64,000 nt of DNA from Candolleomyces eurysporus (taxonomy: Eukaryota; Basidiomycota; Agaricomycetes; Agaricales; Psathyrellaceae). Position numbers and translations under genes: made by a program. The stretch spans positions 1 through 64,000 of the forward strand of contig JANBPK010000808.1 of assembly GCA_027579435.1 (NCBI GenBank), in the 5' to 3' direction. The notes under the pieces were generated by a model that was not told the origin of the DNA, did no database searches, and was given only the letters and a program-made list of their open reading frames with translations. This document shows, in pieces, positions 11,145 through 26,383 of this stretch (position 1 is the stretch's first letter; the number at the start of each line of letters is the position of its first letter).

Positions 11145-12722
11145 CTATCTTGAAGAACCATGAATGCCCGACTGACGTTCCAAAGACGACCGAGGTCCAC
11201 TCGGTCTTGTTCGTGAAGCAGAATAGGAACTNGGGGGGAAGCGGGACAACGGGAGCAGTAGCAGGAGTCTCAAAGTCAAAATTTGGAAGTGTCCGTGGTG
11301 CACTAAACCTAGCAACTCGAGATTCCTGGGCGGAATTCGATGGAAGGGTATTCACAGGCGGTAGGGCAGCAGATGATGAACCCGCCCTTTGGGATTTCCG
11401 CTTGGGGCGGGGGGTAGGTGGGTTCAGTCTGGGCCAGTCGCCTATTGGGGAAGGGGATGGTGGTTGCTGGGGAGGTGGTGGGCGAGTCTGAACTTGTCGT
11501 TCTGGCGATGCAGGCAAAACCCTCTGAACCTGCTGAGGGTATAGGGAATACGAGAGGTTGACCACCGGCGCTTCCTTTGTCGTTGCCTTGGGTAGCTCGG
11601 GTGCTAATGACACGGGCGGCGGTGGTAACGGTCGTTCCTCAACTTTGGGGGCCTCTTCTTGCGGGCGGAAATGCTCTATGGTGTAGTCCATGCTCAAACC
11701 AGACCTATAGGATAGGATGGCTCTTCGCACTGCTTCATTGACAGCATTCCGGGGGCGCGGGGCGGCGATGATCGGGACGCCGTGGCTTTTCCGCTTGGAC
11801 ATGGGTCGCTTGCGCGATTCCAACTGGGAAGGAGAAACGTTGGCGATCTTCTGGTGGGCGCTCATCCATGGGAACCGGCCGGCGTAGCACTGCCAGATAG
11901 TCCGGTCTTCCTTTGACTTGAGAAGACTGGTGACGAACAATACGACAAAATAGAACAGGACTGGAATAGATAGGTGAGGACAATTAGCCACCTAAGAATG
12001 GCGGTGAGTACGTACGGTATAGTCCACATATCCAAGAGAAAGCCTGGAGTACCCGACTCGAGACACAGATAGCATTTCGGTCTGCCGGGGAACGGGCTAT
12101 AGAAGGATTAAAAACATGAGGAAGAGAAGAGAAGCACGAACGCACTCCACACGAGGGAATCACACAGTTCGTCCGCGCCAGCAGCTGAAGCCGAGGCAGC
12201 GCCAGCTACAATAGAAAGAAGATGATGAGCTTTGTCCGCACCCAAGATATCGATGACCGACCTAGTTCCATGATACAGAACAAAGCCACCCAGATACACT
12301 CGAACCAGACTTGAACGAGGAAGACGCCGTTGTAAGCGACCTCGCAGAATAGACTGGACGTTGTTAAGAGAACTGTACTCGGGGGCAAGAACTCCAGAGG
12401 ACGTACATAGGGAGAATCAGCGCCAGGCCAGCACAACCGACAAATACGAGGAACGCATCAGTGCGAAGGGGCAGGGATGATGCTGTCTTCGGCTGTTAGT
12501 AGGCGAGCTATGGTCGTCCCAGAGGCTAGAAGCACGCACGAGGAGGGCGGGCATCTTGTAGGAGGTTCAAGTTCCATATTGCAGCAGTGGCAATAATGGC
12601 GTTGCAAATGAGAAAGAAGCCTAAAAGTATCACCCGTATGTATGTGAGCAGCCGAAATGCAACCCATAGGATGGCAACGTACCGAATACCAGGTAGCGGA
12701 AGAATCTTAGAGAGTTGTACAT
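11145..12722 (-). CDS. Four-helix MARVEL-like membrane protein with Pro/Ser-rich tail (C)
   Basis: Starts MYNSLRFFRYLVFG at 12722. Helices are FFLICNAIIATAAIWNL, AFLVFVGCAGLALILP, VWFECIWVALFCIMELAGAA and LLFYFVVLFVTSLL, with Cys residues in the last extracellular loop. A roughly 250-residue Pro/Ser/Arg-rich tail follows. I read six introns. The N at 11232 beside a G6 run shifts the frame; removing it gives PPSSYSASRTRPSG and a stop at 11145-11147, whereas the sequence as written would run on to 11101 with an unlikely hydrophobic end. It is paralogous in layout, and in helix 3, to protein B just downstream. No function can be assigned. Confidence 0.75.
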
Positions 12723-13069
12723 CGCTGCATGAGATATGGGTCCGGTCAAAGAGTGTGGGGTGGAACCGGTCGACGGTTCTGTCGTGCGGGTTAAACGAGG
12801 GACTCGGTGGAAACACCGGGGAAGCACCAGGGAAGCACCAGATGAGTGTGGGTACAATGTGGGTCCAGAGCTTCTCCGAATCTTTAAAACTCAGATGCTC
12901 GTGGGAGTCTGTCGGGCGCGCTCATCAACCCCTTTGACCGCTCATTCCGTCTGTCCCAAGTCTCTATTATGTTCTAATAAGAGGTATACAAACCGCGGAA
13001 TAAATATGTAACGCCACTATCGCCCTGCCCACCGCACGCAGCCTCAGTTAGAGTCACCCTATGCTGTAG
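12723..13069. other. Spacer upstream of protein C
   Basis: A 347-bp spacer between the start of protein C and the stop of the PP4R1-like gene. It holds an 11-bp direct repeat (GGAAGCACCAG twice, 12820-12841). Nothing else is recognised. Confidence 0.4.
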
Positions 13070-16000
13070 TTATGCAGATAGACTGTGGAACGGAGGTCTC
13101 GAGAAAAGCGCACTGGAATTTTGTATTCCGTTGGGAGACTGCGATACATGGCCCGTATCGGGAAGCGAAGTTGGTGATTGCAACGGGAGAAGAAAAGATT
13201 TCACGTCTTGACAATCGTCCGAAGAGAGTGATTTGATCATCTTCACCATTCCTTCATGGCGCGCTATATCTGGACCGCATTTCGCTGTAAGCCGTATCAG
13301 CCGGACAATCCGAGCTCATCAAGTTAAACCCTTACAGTAGAGCACAAAAAGATATCTTGCAAGGGCTATCCGAACATCGATCACTGGGTCTGTGGCCAGA
13401 TGGGAAATAGACTTGAAGATCGCGTCGACTGTGAGACGTAGACCTGCTTTATTCGTATGCTGAGCGCGTGTTTGCATGCAAGCAATGAATCTATGGAATG
13501 GAGTGGTTAGAACACACGGATAGCATGATGCATACTGAAGGTACTCACGTCATCCTTTGTCTAAAACTAGACGAACGTGAAAATGCCTCTAGGTCCGCCT
13601 CCAATTGAGCCAGTAGCACTGGGTCTGACGAAAGTGCATCCCATATCCTGGACAGCTGGAAACAGGCCGTACACATGAGTCTGAGTGAGCAAGAAATGAT
13701 GATGAATCGTTACGTACCACCGAATAGACGCACTCCCTGACCGCTGCTACACCATCCTGAAGCCCCTTAACCAGCAACCGGCGAACAATAATTCCAGCGC
13801 CGTCACAGCCCAAGAGCTCCAGATACCTCTCCAGTGAGAGTATAATGGCCTCACGTTCTCTCCATCCCCGGAATTTACCTTCTTCCCACGATCTGAGCAC
13901 CCCTTCCAGCAATTGCTTTCCGATAGGTCGTTCCAACACAGGCAAAAACACATCCAAAACTTCCACTGCCTTTTCCCTGACAGATTCATCGTCGAAGTGC
14001 AGTGATTCCCACCATATCGGAACAAGTTCTTTCTGTGCAGCATCTTGACCAATGATGCGAGCGATCTCTCCCAGACTCGCTGCCATCGTCTTCCTGACAT
14101 GGACATTTGTGTTTCGCGAGAGCTCCATGTAGTACTCTCTGAGTTCAGGCCATCTCGAAGCGCCCAGAGTGAGAACGACCGCTGGAAAGTTGAAAGCACA
14201 AATCAAAGGCCGCTCAGAATCTTTGTAAAAGAATTCGAGGGCCTGATCTGTAGGCTGAGGTTCCAGCTCGTTATAACACATCCAGTCACGACCTTCCCGA
14301 ACTTTGCTGTCCTTTCTCCGTCCCAGAAATAATTCCAACAGTTCGTTAGGCGGCCCACCTGGATCATTGAGGAAGGTATGCAGCACCTCGCCCAAGGTTT
14401 CCAAAACGCCGATGCGTACAATCCCATATCTATCCTTGGATAGAGCCATGGCAGTCTCTAATGCCACTGTACGCCGATGGCTGGGAGTCAGACGAGGAAG
14501 AATCGCAGGGAGAGCGAAAAGTGCCGACTGTCGAACACGAAAATCTGGATCCCATCGAAGGGCATCGAAGAGAGGGCGCTAGTAGTGTCGCCTTAGTCAA
14601 CGTCAACCAACGCAACAGTGATCCTCTTACCAACGAGTACGCAACAAGCTCATCAGGAACAACCTTGGCAAGCGCGCCAAGTGCGAGAGAAGCCTCCCTC
14701 CGGACGTAGAAATAGGCTGTATCACGGCCAACGCGTTCTATTTCCTTTACAAATGCCCACTGGGACTCTTTATCCAGAGAACCTGCAGACATCATAAATT
14801 TTTTTGATCATGACGTGAGGAGAGAGAAGACATACCGGTAGCAGTGACAGCTGCCATGAGACTCATACTCGAGACCCGCCCAAGCGCTGCTTTTCTTGCA
14901 TCGCTGCCGAGCAGATCGTAGGCCTCTTCGTATTCCTCATGGCGACCATGATCGTTACGATTCGTGGTTTGAGGTTGTGGTTGGGGCCATTCAACCCCCG
15001 GGCTTGGGGGTGGCGACTGGTCAGCCGCCCGCGGAGTGAGAGAACGAGGGGACTGTACAGTATCCAATCCATTAGGCTGTTGGCCAGGTGAGGTAGGCGG
15101 TGAAAGTGGGGTCCGTCGAACCGAGCGCTCATTAGGCGAGGGAGAGGGATACCTCCCTGGACTCGACGATCGCGATGTTAGCGATCCATGCGGATTTGCA
15201 GGGGCTATTGTGGAGGGTGAGGGCTCACTTGGCGGTAGGGGAGGGAAGTATGGGTTGTCTGGACTCGATTGTTTCGAACTACTTTCAGACGCCTGGCTTG
15301 CTTCGCTGACACGCGTTAGACTCTCCCGCTCCTGGTCTTCATAGTCCATATCCATGTCCAACCGACTCATGCCTATGATAACAGAGTGAAGCAGCTCTTG
15401 TCGGAACATGGTTCGTTCTTCGTTCTTGAACAAGCCCACAGTGAGCACAAGCTCCTCGTCTTCATCCTCCACCAAATTGTTGCTGAGAAACGCAAGATTT
15501 CCTGGCATTCGTTTGCTCGATATGTCTGGGGACGGTACGAAGCCAGCATCTCTCGAATCTGCCCTGCGCATTCGAGCAAGTAGATCGAGAACGGCAAAGC
15601 GTGCGGGAGTAAAGATCTTTTCGCTCGTGCCAAGTAGCAAGGTTCCCAAAATCGGAGTAAACGATTGCACTGAGATAGTGACCATGGTGGAAGTGGATGC
15701 ATATGGCTGCAAGCTGTCGAGATCATCTGGAATCAGTTGACAATGCTGGGGTATATTAGAATGCGCCAGAGTCAACTAATAGAATGAAGGGCGCGATCAT
15801 ACCGAGAAGAACCACCATATCACGGGAACAAGTTCAGCCGCCAGGGCAGCCTTGACCGACTCATCTGCAGGAATGTCAAACATGTGTTCAGGCGCCTATA
15901 GCTGGAGGTGGAACACTGACCGTCGTCTACCGCAAGGTTGTGGATCAGAGGTAGGACATACTCTACTGCTTCCTGGGGAGTGACATGCTCGAGGTAAGAC

Positions 16001-16510
16001 GGCAATGCATGAGCAATGAATGTCCGATGAACGCTCGAGTCGCTGCTGGAATACAGATATATTTTCTCCAGAGTGCTCAGGCCTTCTTCATCAAAACCTG
16101 AATCAAACGCGAGGTCGATGATGCTGGGAAATGCGTCATCGGAACTTTCGTTCCTTTCGATAGGCGTTTCCTGCTCGCCTGGAGTCCTGCTTGCCCTCTG
16201 TGGGACCAATAATGGGGCCGAANGGGGGCACGGATTCCGAGTGCCGTGGCGAGGCTGGGGTGTCACCGAGGTCTGTTTGCGGCGTAGTCGGGGGAGTGTA
16301 CCATTGCGTTGGGGGAGACCCTGGACTGGGTGACTCGCTAAAAGGCGAGGATGGGGCAGTGTTGAAACCAAGATTGGGGGATTGTCCGACCGACGGAGGC
16401 GACCTCTCCGGGGTGAGGCCCTGAAGCGTAAAGGAGGAGAAGACCGGGGGAGGTGGGAGTGTAATCGAGGAAGGACCAGCAGAGCGAGTAGATTGCGGTG
16501 GCTGGTGCAT
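13070..16510 (-). CDS. HEAT-repeat protein, phosphatase 4 regulatory subunit 1-like
   Basis: Starts MHQPPQSTRSAG at 16510 with a Pro/Ser-rich leader. Helical repeats follow (TLEKIYLYSSSDSSVHRTF..., PLIHNLAVDDG), then a long Ser/Pro-rich insert (about 15000-15300), then further HEAT repeats such as NVHVRKTMAASLGEIARIIG and DESVREKAVEVLDVFLPVL, which resemble the scaffold repeats of PP2A A and PPP4R1. The last exons continue to TAA at 13072-13070. There are about nine short introns. An N at 16223 beside a G5 run breaks the frame; deleting it joins SESVPP to SAPLLVPQRASRTPG. Assignment to PP4R1 rests on repeat pattern and order and is moderate; a generic ARM-repeat protein is the alternative. 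Confidence 0.7.
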
Positions 16511-17039
16511 GGCCCGATGCGAAACGCGTCGCACACCAGCGCAGCAAGAAATCCGGAATTCGGACAGGTCGAGATTGGCAAGGCGGATGGGTGGCGAGTT
16601 GAGCAGCGGGCGAATGAACGATGCTGCCTAGTTCGCAGCCGGCCCACAAAAGCAACGACTTCAGGCGTCCAGAAACACTAGCAGGTGTTACAAGACAACA
16701 TGCGCGAGGACAAGAGAGAGAAAGAGAAGAGCACAAGGACGCGGAAAGAGCTGAGTTGTTTACTATCCGACTTCCTAAAAGGGCCAGGTGGGTGCCATGA
16801 TGCCGTATTTATTATCTGCCTCTGAGCCAAACAAACTCCGTGCTGCACGCTTGAACGGTCAAGAAGTATTCCATTTGGTTTCTCGTCCTCTCTCCGCTAT
16901 AGCTACTGGTACATCGCTCGCAGTTCTAAAATTTCACATCCGAGAGCGCGAATTCATGTTGAAAAGCCCCACATCACACTCGTCATCACAGAATGACGTC
17001 ATCCCCCATGCCTGGTCTAGACTGGTAATGACGTACTTG
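16511..17039. other. Spacer with CRE-type palindrome
   Basis: A 529-bp spacer, 5' of the PP4R1-like gene and 3' of the aminotransferase gene. It contains a perfect TGACGTCA at 16994-17001. Open stretches on both strands lack support. Confidence 0.45.
16994..17001. promoter_or_regulatory. Palindromic CRE/ATF-type site
   Basis: A second perfect TGACGTCA in the window, about 480 bp upstream of the PP4R1-like start and just beyond the aminotransferase stop. It could act on the PP4R1-like promoter or be a chance match. Confidence 0.25.
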
Positions 17040-18719
<1,680 letters not shown>

Positions 18720-19481
18720 TGGGATAGCGTCGATTGAGAAAGTGGCAGAGAGGAATGTGGGGAGTAAGGGCCTGGGGTAGAAAGGGATATATATGCCGGG
18801 CAACCTACGACGAGATGCTATGATATCAAGTGCTTTAGCACGATGCTGTTGTGGACCGATTCCATGTGATACACAGCACAGACGCTGTTTCAAACTGATC
18901 AAGCGCCAGGACAAGAGGCGACGACGACAAACCTGGATTTCGACCCGAGCTCGTTATTGCAATCGATTGGAAAGGTTGAGTCAGGCCAGAAATGGCGGCA
19001 CAGACGAATTTATACGGCGCGCGGACGTTTCCCGGACTGACTCTCAAAGCATCAGCATTCCCCACGCAATAGGAAAGGCTATTGCCCCACAAGCTCTACC
19101 TTCATCCAGTCTCGGCCAGTGGCATCTAGAGCCCTCAATTCAAACGTTCAATGCATACAAAGCTAACGTATATCATTCGTATCCGAGAGTGTAGATCGAC
19201 CTCGACCGCAATATTAACAAAGACATCTAGAATATTACAAAGTACAACTGTAAGGGTAGGGGAGAAAGGGTTGTCCATGGAACCACGAGGAAAATGACGG
19301 AAGAGATAGATAAATAGCAGGGACCCGATACAGAAATGCCGTGGGTGTGGTAAGGAGGGGGGCGTAAATGCCACTAATCATAAAATGTCATGCAGAGACG
19401 AGCGGGATGCTGCTCGGGTGTGCGGTATGTGCGTGTGGGGCAGGTGGGTGCGTGGGTGCGTGGATGGACCAGACCCGGATA
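18720..19481. other. Spacer upstream of aminotransferase gene
   Basis: A 762-bp spacer, 5' of the aminotransferase gene and 3' of the AN1-like gene. Overlapping open stretches occur on both strands but show no domain, good start context or splice pattern. I take it as promoter and untranslated sequence. Confidence 0.45.
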
Positions 19482-19784
19482 TCACGACGCAGCAATCTTG
19501 GGTGCGATAGTCCTCTCGCTTTCCAGCTTGCTCTTGTTTCGCTCGAACGCCTGCTGTCTACAGTCCTCTAGCTTGCTGCATTCGTGGTGTTCCGGTAGGC
19601 GGTGCTAGAATAGGGACAACGAGGGTCAGCAATGAAATTGCCCGTAATAAAAGGCCGCAATGCTACTCACCGAGCCGCAGAGCTGAGCACGGCAAAGAGG
19701 GCACTCGCCGACTATGCGGAGGGCAGCGGAGCTGCATTGGGAGTCAGTACCAATCTGGAATTGGCAGCGCTTCTTGGCAGGCAT
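19482..19784 (-). CDS. Small AN1-like zinc-finger protein
   Basis: A two-exon gene of about 75 residues. Exon 1 encodes MPAKKRCQFQIGTDSQCSS...GECPLCRAQLCGS; an intron with GTGAGT...TTCTAG follows; exon 2 encodes HRLPEHHECSKLEDCRQQ and a helical tail ending KIAAS. The Cys/His order (C, C, C-x2-C, C-x2-H-x5-H-x-C) is close to the AN1 finger, although the first pair is spaced wider than the classic C-x2-C. AN1 fingers often occur in ubiquitin or stress-response proteins; here the finger makes up nearly the whole protein. The split finger in one frame across the intron is the best evidence that the gene is real. A TATA-like element lies upstream. Confidence 0.8.
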
Positions 19785-20312
19785 TGTGTGGGGGTGGTAA
19801 CGGACTGCGGATGGGGCAGGGGCCGGGAGACAAGAGCAAGGGCTTGGATGGAGACTGGGCTGGAGGGAGGCGGGGAAAGGGGGAATACAAGGTGGAGACA
19901 GGACACAGGCTTTATATAAGATCGTGAGGACGCGTAAGCCAGTCTTGATCAATGACACACACAGCCACGCCTATCGGAACACTCAAATTCCGTGGTCAAA
20001 GTGGTCCCGGCCGACACCCACAAAAATAAGGCCGCCGAAGTTTCCTCAAGAGTTCGGAGAAACACATTGTCGTTATCACAACAAGTCTCACCACCATATG
20101 TGCTAGAACGCCACTGTATTACCGCGATAATCGAGGAAATTAAGATAAAAACAAAATGCAAATTAAAGAGAATGTCGAAGTCCAGGGGATATCAGCCGGT
20201 GGCAACTGTACATGTCGTGGTATCGTAAGGCCATAGGAAAGTGTCCATCTACCAAAAACCATAAATGAAAGCATCGAGAACAAAAATCAGGCTAGGAGGA
20301 AGGTGTCAGAGA
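19785..20312. other. Spacer upstream of AN1-like gene
   Basis: A 528-bp spacer between the AN1-like start and the syntaxin stop. Apart from a TATA-like element at 19911-19920 I recognise nothing. It should hold the AN1-like promoter and the syntaxin 3' untranslated region. Confidence 0.45.
19911..19920 (-). promoter_or_regulatory. TATA-like element of AN1-like gene
   Basis: On the minus strand the sequence is CTTATATAAA, about 127 nt upstream of the AN1-like ATG. That is a reasonable place for a fungal TATA box. Support is by sequence and position only. Confidence 0.4.
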
Positions 20313-21750
20313 TTAAGAAGCAAACGGATGTGAAGATGACTCACCAGAGTTATTATTATTGTTGTTGTTATTGTTGTTGTTGCTGTTAGCAGCACGATCA
20401 GCTGCAATTTTACCTGCGACACCACCGACGACTGCTATAATAACGACGACGATGATGATGAAGCAGATCCATCGCTTCTTCCGCGCAGCACGCGCTGAGT
20501 CAACGGCCTTTTCCGTGTATTGCAAACTGCGCGAGCACGTCAGGGGTCAGCGTCCTAATTAGAAATCTTGTTTACGCACCCAGCTTCAGTATCCTTCTGC
20601 ACGTTGAAGGCTTGGGTCTCGATAGTGTTGATGGTTTCCTCTTGCTGTTCGACCAGTATGCTCATCTAACCAAGATATCGTAAGCAAACGTCCAAAGCAT
20701 CAATGATGAATCGGACACTTACATCGTTGAACAATTGGGCCAGTTCCGCCAAAGTCTGTTCGATGCGCTTGATGTCTTCGTGTCGCTCTTGCACCTCACG
20801 GTATGCCGCACGGGAAGCGGTGAATCGGGAATCCATGAGCTGTGATTTGTCAGAGCGAGCGATTAGTTCAGGCGGACGACACTCACAGCCTGTTGGAAGA
20901 TTTGGCCGTTCCCTTCATCGTTGACCACAGCCCTGATTTCTTCGGGAGTGGCATCGGGTTTGACAATCTTGAATTGCCTTTCCATTCTTTGCTTGTACTT
21001 GGTGCGATATTGCTGTTCTACCGATTGGTACTGTTGGATGGCCTCGACGAATTTCGACTTCACAAGGGCGGTCTAGCGGGCAAAATCAGCAATGCAGCCA
21101 AGTACATGAAGATAGCGCATACCTGCTGCTTTCGGGCAGCGCCATCCCTGCCAGAGCCGCCTTGTGCCTCAAGCGCCTTGATTCTTCGCTTCAAGGTGGA
21201 ACTAAGGGCGCTAGTCTCCTGCACGAGATCATCCAGGTCTGCGTTGNTTTTTTTGGGTCGAAGCATCGTCCATGTTATTCAGTGACCGTGAATGGAGGTC
21301 TCCGATGCGAGCTATGTTGTCATTGAAGGCTCGGATGGAGTCGTGCAAAGAGGCGATCTACACGCATATGAGACAAGCTGTGTGGTAACCGACAACAGGC
21401 AGGAAGACGGACCTCTGAGAAGAACGAATCTCCACCAGCAGCGTTCGACGCTAGATTAGCCCTGCTGTTCCCTACGTCAGACATCTCGTATGCACGGTCG
21501 TCTTGCTGCGCGTAGGGATTCTGCCTGCGGTTGTCGTAACCACCACCTGACGCCAGCGTCGGGTTGGGGTTGCTGGAGTGCAAAAATCAAGATTAAACTT
21601 TATCCACTGGGCATTAGAAGATCTGCCAACGCACTAGCCATTGTTCATGCCCTGCTGCTGGGCCTAGAAAAGGATTGTAAGAAGGGGGTCGTACGGTTTC
21701 CCATGACCATGTCAACGCACCCGCATAGCGGCCAAACGATCTCGGGCCAT
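20313..21750 (-). CDS. SSO1: Plasma-membrane syntaxin (t-SNARE), Sso1/2-like
   Basis: Qa-SNARE for exocytic vesicle fusion. It starts MARDRLAAMRAQQ at 21750, has an N-terminal Gly/Asn/Gln-rich region, then Habc helices (DSIRAFNDNIARIGDLHSR, TLKRRIKALEAQ, QQYRTKYKQRMERQFKIVKP). The SNARE motif contains LFNDMSILVEQQEETINTIE, with the zero-layer Gln. A basic patch (RAARKKRW) leads into one C-terminal membrane helix (ICFIIIVVVIIAVVGGVA). Unusually, about 35 residues follow the helix, including a run of eleven Asn. About seven introns. The N at 21247 beside a T7 run breaks the frame; deleting it gives STQKNNADLDDLV in frame. Confidence 0.92.
20345..20390 (-). repeat. Asn-codon (AAT/AAC) microsatellite in syntaxin gene
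   Basis: A run of AAC/AAT triplets encodes the polyasparagine stretch near the syntaxin C-terminus. Trinucleotide runs of this kind vary easily in length between strains. Confidence 0.8.
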
Positions 21751-22072
21751 TGCTCAAGGAAGGTGCTGGGTTAAGGGATAAAGGTTGAGAGGATATAGAA
21801 TGGGCGGTAGGAATGGTGAGCGAGTGCGAGTTGGTGGACAGAAAAGAGTGTCGAGCGTCAGATCACTGAACGTCCGCAATGGAGCTTGGGTGCATGTTGG
21901 CTGTGAAAACCAAGCAGACACAAATAGAAAAGTGGCGGTACTTGCACAGACACTCTGCGAAGCACAAAATCTGAAACAACGCTGCTGTCATGTATAACTG
22001 CGGGATGCTCAATATCTAGATTCCGGCTACGGTACATCCGCTANTTTTTCTTGTGAAAGTGGGACGTTTTTT
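21751..22072. other. Spacer upstream of syntaxin gene
   Basis: A 322-bp spacer between the syntaxin start and the argininosuccinate lyase stop. An N at 22044 abuts a T run. No gene or clear motif is seen. Confidence 0.45.
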
Positions 22073-23837
<1,765 letters not shown>

Positions 23838-24629
23838 CGGTACGAGTTGGGAAGAGCGGGATTCGAGTCAGAGAGGATGGAGCAGCGATTCAAATAGTTG
23901 GAGGATTCAATCAGAATTCGGCTTCATTAGTCTGAGTCGGATCGGAGAAGTCGGATTTTACTGTTGTTTGCTTCAGAGGCTATTACTGTACCTTCCAGAT
24001 TGCTTTAGGTAGAACGTTCGATAAGGAGCTAATTTAGATAGTGGTTGGCGTCGGCCGAGATGCAGTTGTATGCGGTGGATATGCTTGAAGCAGTGACCTG
24101 TTGGTGTATCGGCGGCGCTCGGTGGAACCAAGCTCTGTAAACACTATATCCCAAAAGCAACGAAATAATCGTTATCGTGATGAGGTCGTTCTTCTCTGAC
24201 GCTAAATCACAAGACCAGTAGTATGTGAGCGCTGTAAGATTCAGGATGTTCGCTATATATAATACAGCTCTGCTCCTTCCCGCAGAGACCTTGCCTTCAA
24301 CCCCACTAGGCTTATCACAGAGCGGCAGATGTTAAATAGTAAAGCAATCCCATGTTTTCAGTTGAAAGGGGTCTTGGAGAGTGAACGGATGCTTTTTTAC
24401 GAATATTTGAGGGCGTCAGTTTGCCGACGGCAACAGTCTGCGGAGAGATGGCCGCGGCAATTGCCGTTGATCGCGATACACAATTGCCGACCAACTCCCC
24501 GCATTAGGACAACCTGGGGCAGTTACTCGCCATTACGACACAGCACTCATTGCAACGCTGGCCGCTCGTCCGACTCATAATACCCCTCCATAGAGCCTTC
24601 GGGCATTCTGAACCGCTCCTTATCTCCCA
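23838..24629. other. Divergent promoter region, ARG4 / MFS transporter
   Basis: A 792-bp spacer between divergent starts. An AT-rich stretch (CTATATATAATAC near 24251-24263) could serve as a TATA region for either gene. A GAGTCA at 23865-23870 is a partial Gcn4-type site, but it is too close to the ARG4 ATG to be persuasive. No coding support. Confidence 0.4.
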
Positions 24630-26383
24630 ATGGCTACCATGAAAACGCTGCTTCGTTGCTCATCCGTCGCCCTCAATGCGTCAGTCAACCCAATAATATT
24701 CAACTCATTTGTCTGTTGACCCAGGTGCAGTGTCTGTGCGGGAGGAATATTCACCTTTCCTCTGATGTCGCCAGTGCTGTCAGAGCATCTCAAGCTCACT
24801 CAACCACAGCTAACGACAATTGCCCTGGCGTAAGCATCCTCATTCTCACCGAGTTTCTTACTGGATAGCTGACAAAGTACAGAGGCATGATGAGCCAATA
24901 CACCATCGCTTCGCTTGTTGGCAAAGTCATAGATGTATATGGGCCCTCTCTCTGCTCACTCATCGCTGCTCTTCTCTTCTCCTTCGCATACGGAGGGTTC
25001 GCTGCTACCACCTACTTCTCGTCCGATAGTCCCTCGCCCTCCGAGTCATTAATCATCTTCAGAAATCTCACATGCGCCTTTCTCGGTGCTGGACTTGGAG
25101 CAGTCTTTGGGTACGTGCTTCTGTACCTCTACCAGCGCCGTGGAGTTGCTAATTCAGGTTGAATTCAGATATTTTTCATCTTTATTCGCTGCATCTAGAC
25201 TCTTCCCAAATCATATTGGTATCGCGTCCGGTGCCAGTATGGCTCTCTTCGGACTATCTCCACTATTTTTGTCCGTCATTGCTTCCACCTGGTTTACCGA
25301 CCGTGCAACGGAGACCCTGGACGTCACCAAATTCACTTCGTTCCTTGCGGTATTCTGTTGTTTCGTTTACCTTCTCGGGGCATTTTCGCTTCGCATCGAT
25401 CGAAGTTCCGATTTAGATCCCCCAGTTGTTGAAGATGCGGTACCCGAGCATTCGATAGACGAGACGACATCATTGCTTCCCAATCAGCCTAAACCACCTC
25501 CAGCTGCAAGTGAGGAAAGTCTGCTTCATCTCGTGAAGCAAAGCGACTTTTGGCTCCTCGCCGTGTTTTGCATATTTACTCTCGGTGCTGTAAGACCCTC
25601 CCATCCGTTCATTCATGTGTCTCTCTGATCGCTTTCCCTGCCCTCTAGGCTGAAATGATCATCTCGAATATTGGAACCATCGTTCTGTCTTTACCACCCT
25701 TTTCCACGGAGAACCTCCAAGGGTCGAACGCACAGGCCCATACAGCTCGCCAAGTGAAGCTATTATCCTTATCTAACACAACTTCTCGTATCATGGTTGG
25801 GCTCTTGGCCGACTTTGTGTCTCCTGTTGCTTCTTATCTACCCAGTGGCACCCACGTTTTCCATCAGAAGCATCGTATAACGCGTATGGCGTTCCTGTCA
25901 CTATCCTCCCTCATCCTCGCATCAACATTCCTTTGGATGAACACAAGGGTTTTAACACGAGATGATATCTGGCTACTAAGGTAAGGTTCAATACTTTAAT
26001 CCTAGGTTTCTATTAATGTCTTTTTCCTTAGCGTTGGAACTGGCGTAGGATATAGCGCTGTCTTTACAGTTCTGTGAGTGCCCCAATTGTGAATTTGGTA
26101 CACGTACACGTACTTACTTCCTTTTAGACCGAGTATCATCTCTTCGATCTGGGGTATGTCAAATCTTGGGCGCAATTTTGGCTTGATGATGTACGCCCCT
26201 TTCATCGGAAACCCTTTGTTTTCCTACGTATACGCTTTTGTATCCCAAGCCCATACACACGGCGACGGTGTGTGTCAAGGGCGTTCCTGCTGGCAGACCA
26301 CATTCAATTTCGCCGTGGTGACTTCTCTAATCGCCTTGGTCATTAGCCTCGAGCTCTGGAGGCGGTGGACTCACAGGTTATAG
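24630..26383 (+). CDS. MFS transporter, Mch1-like
   Basis: Starts MATMKTLLRCSSVALNA; an intron-split codon leads into CSVCAGGIFTFPLMSPVL, the typical first helix of the Mch1/nodulin-like branch. Helix pairs follow (GMMSQYTIASLVGKVIDVYG, ACAFLGAG-type segments), then an acidic cytosolic loop with a DETTSLLPNQ element between helices 6 and 7, then the second half (NTTSRIMVGLLADFVSP, SIWGMSNLGRNFGLMMYAPF), ending WRRWTHRL at 26383. About six introns. Mch1 of yeast resembles monocarboxylate carriers but does not carry monocarboxylates; its substrate is unknown, and so is this one's. The DxxxLL-type loop suggests sorting to the vacuole, which is inference. Confidence 0.85.

Noticed and set aside
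18793..19194. Plus-strand frame between the aminotransferase and AN1-like genes
   Set aside because: No domain, no splice support, and opposite open frames of similar length; treated as spacer.
23865..23870. Gcn4-type half-consensus (TGACTC on the minus strand) near ARG4
   Set aside because: It lacks the final A of the consensus and lies under 30 bp from the start codon, probably within the leader.
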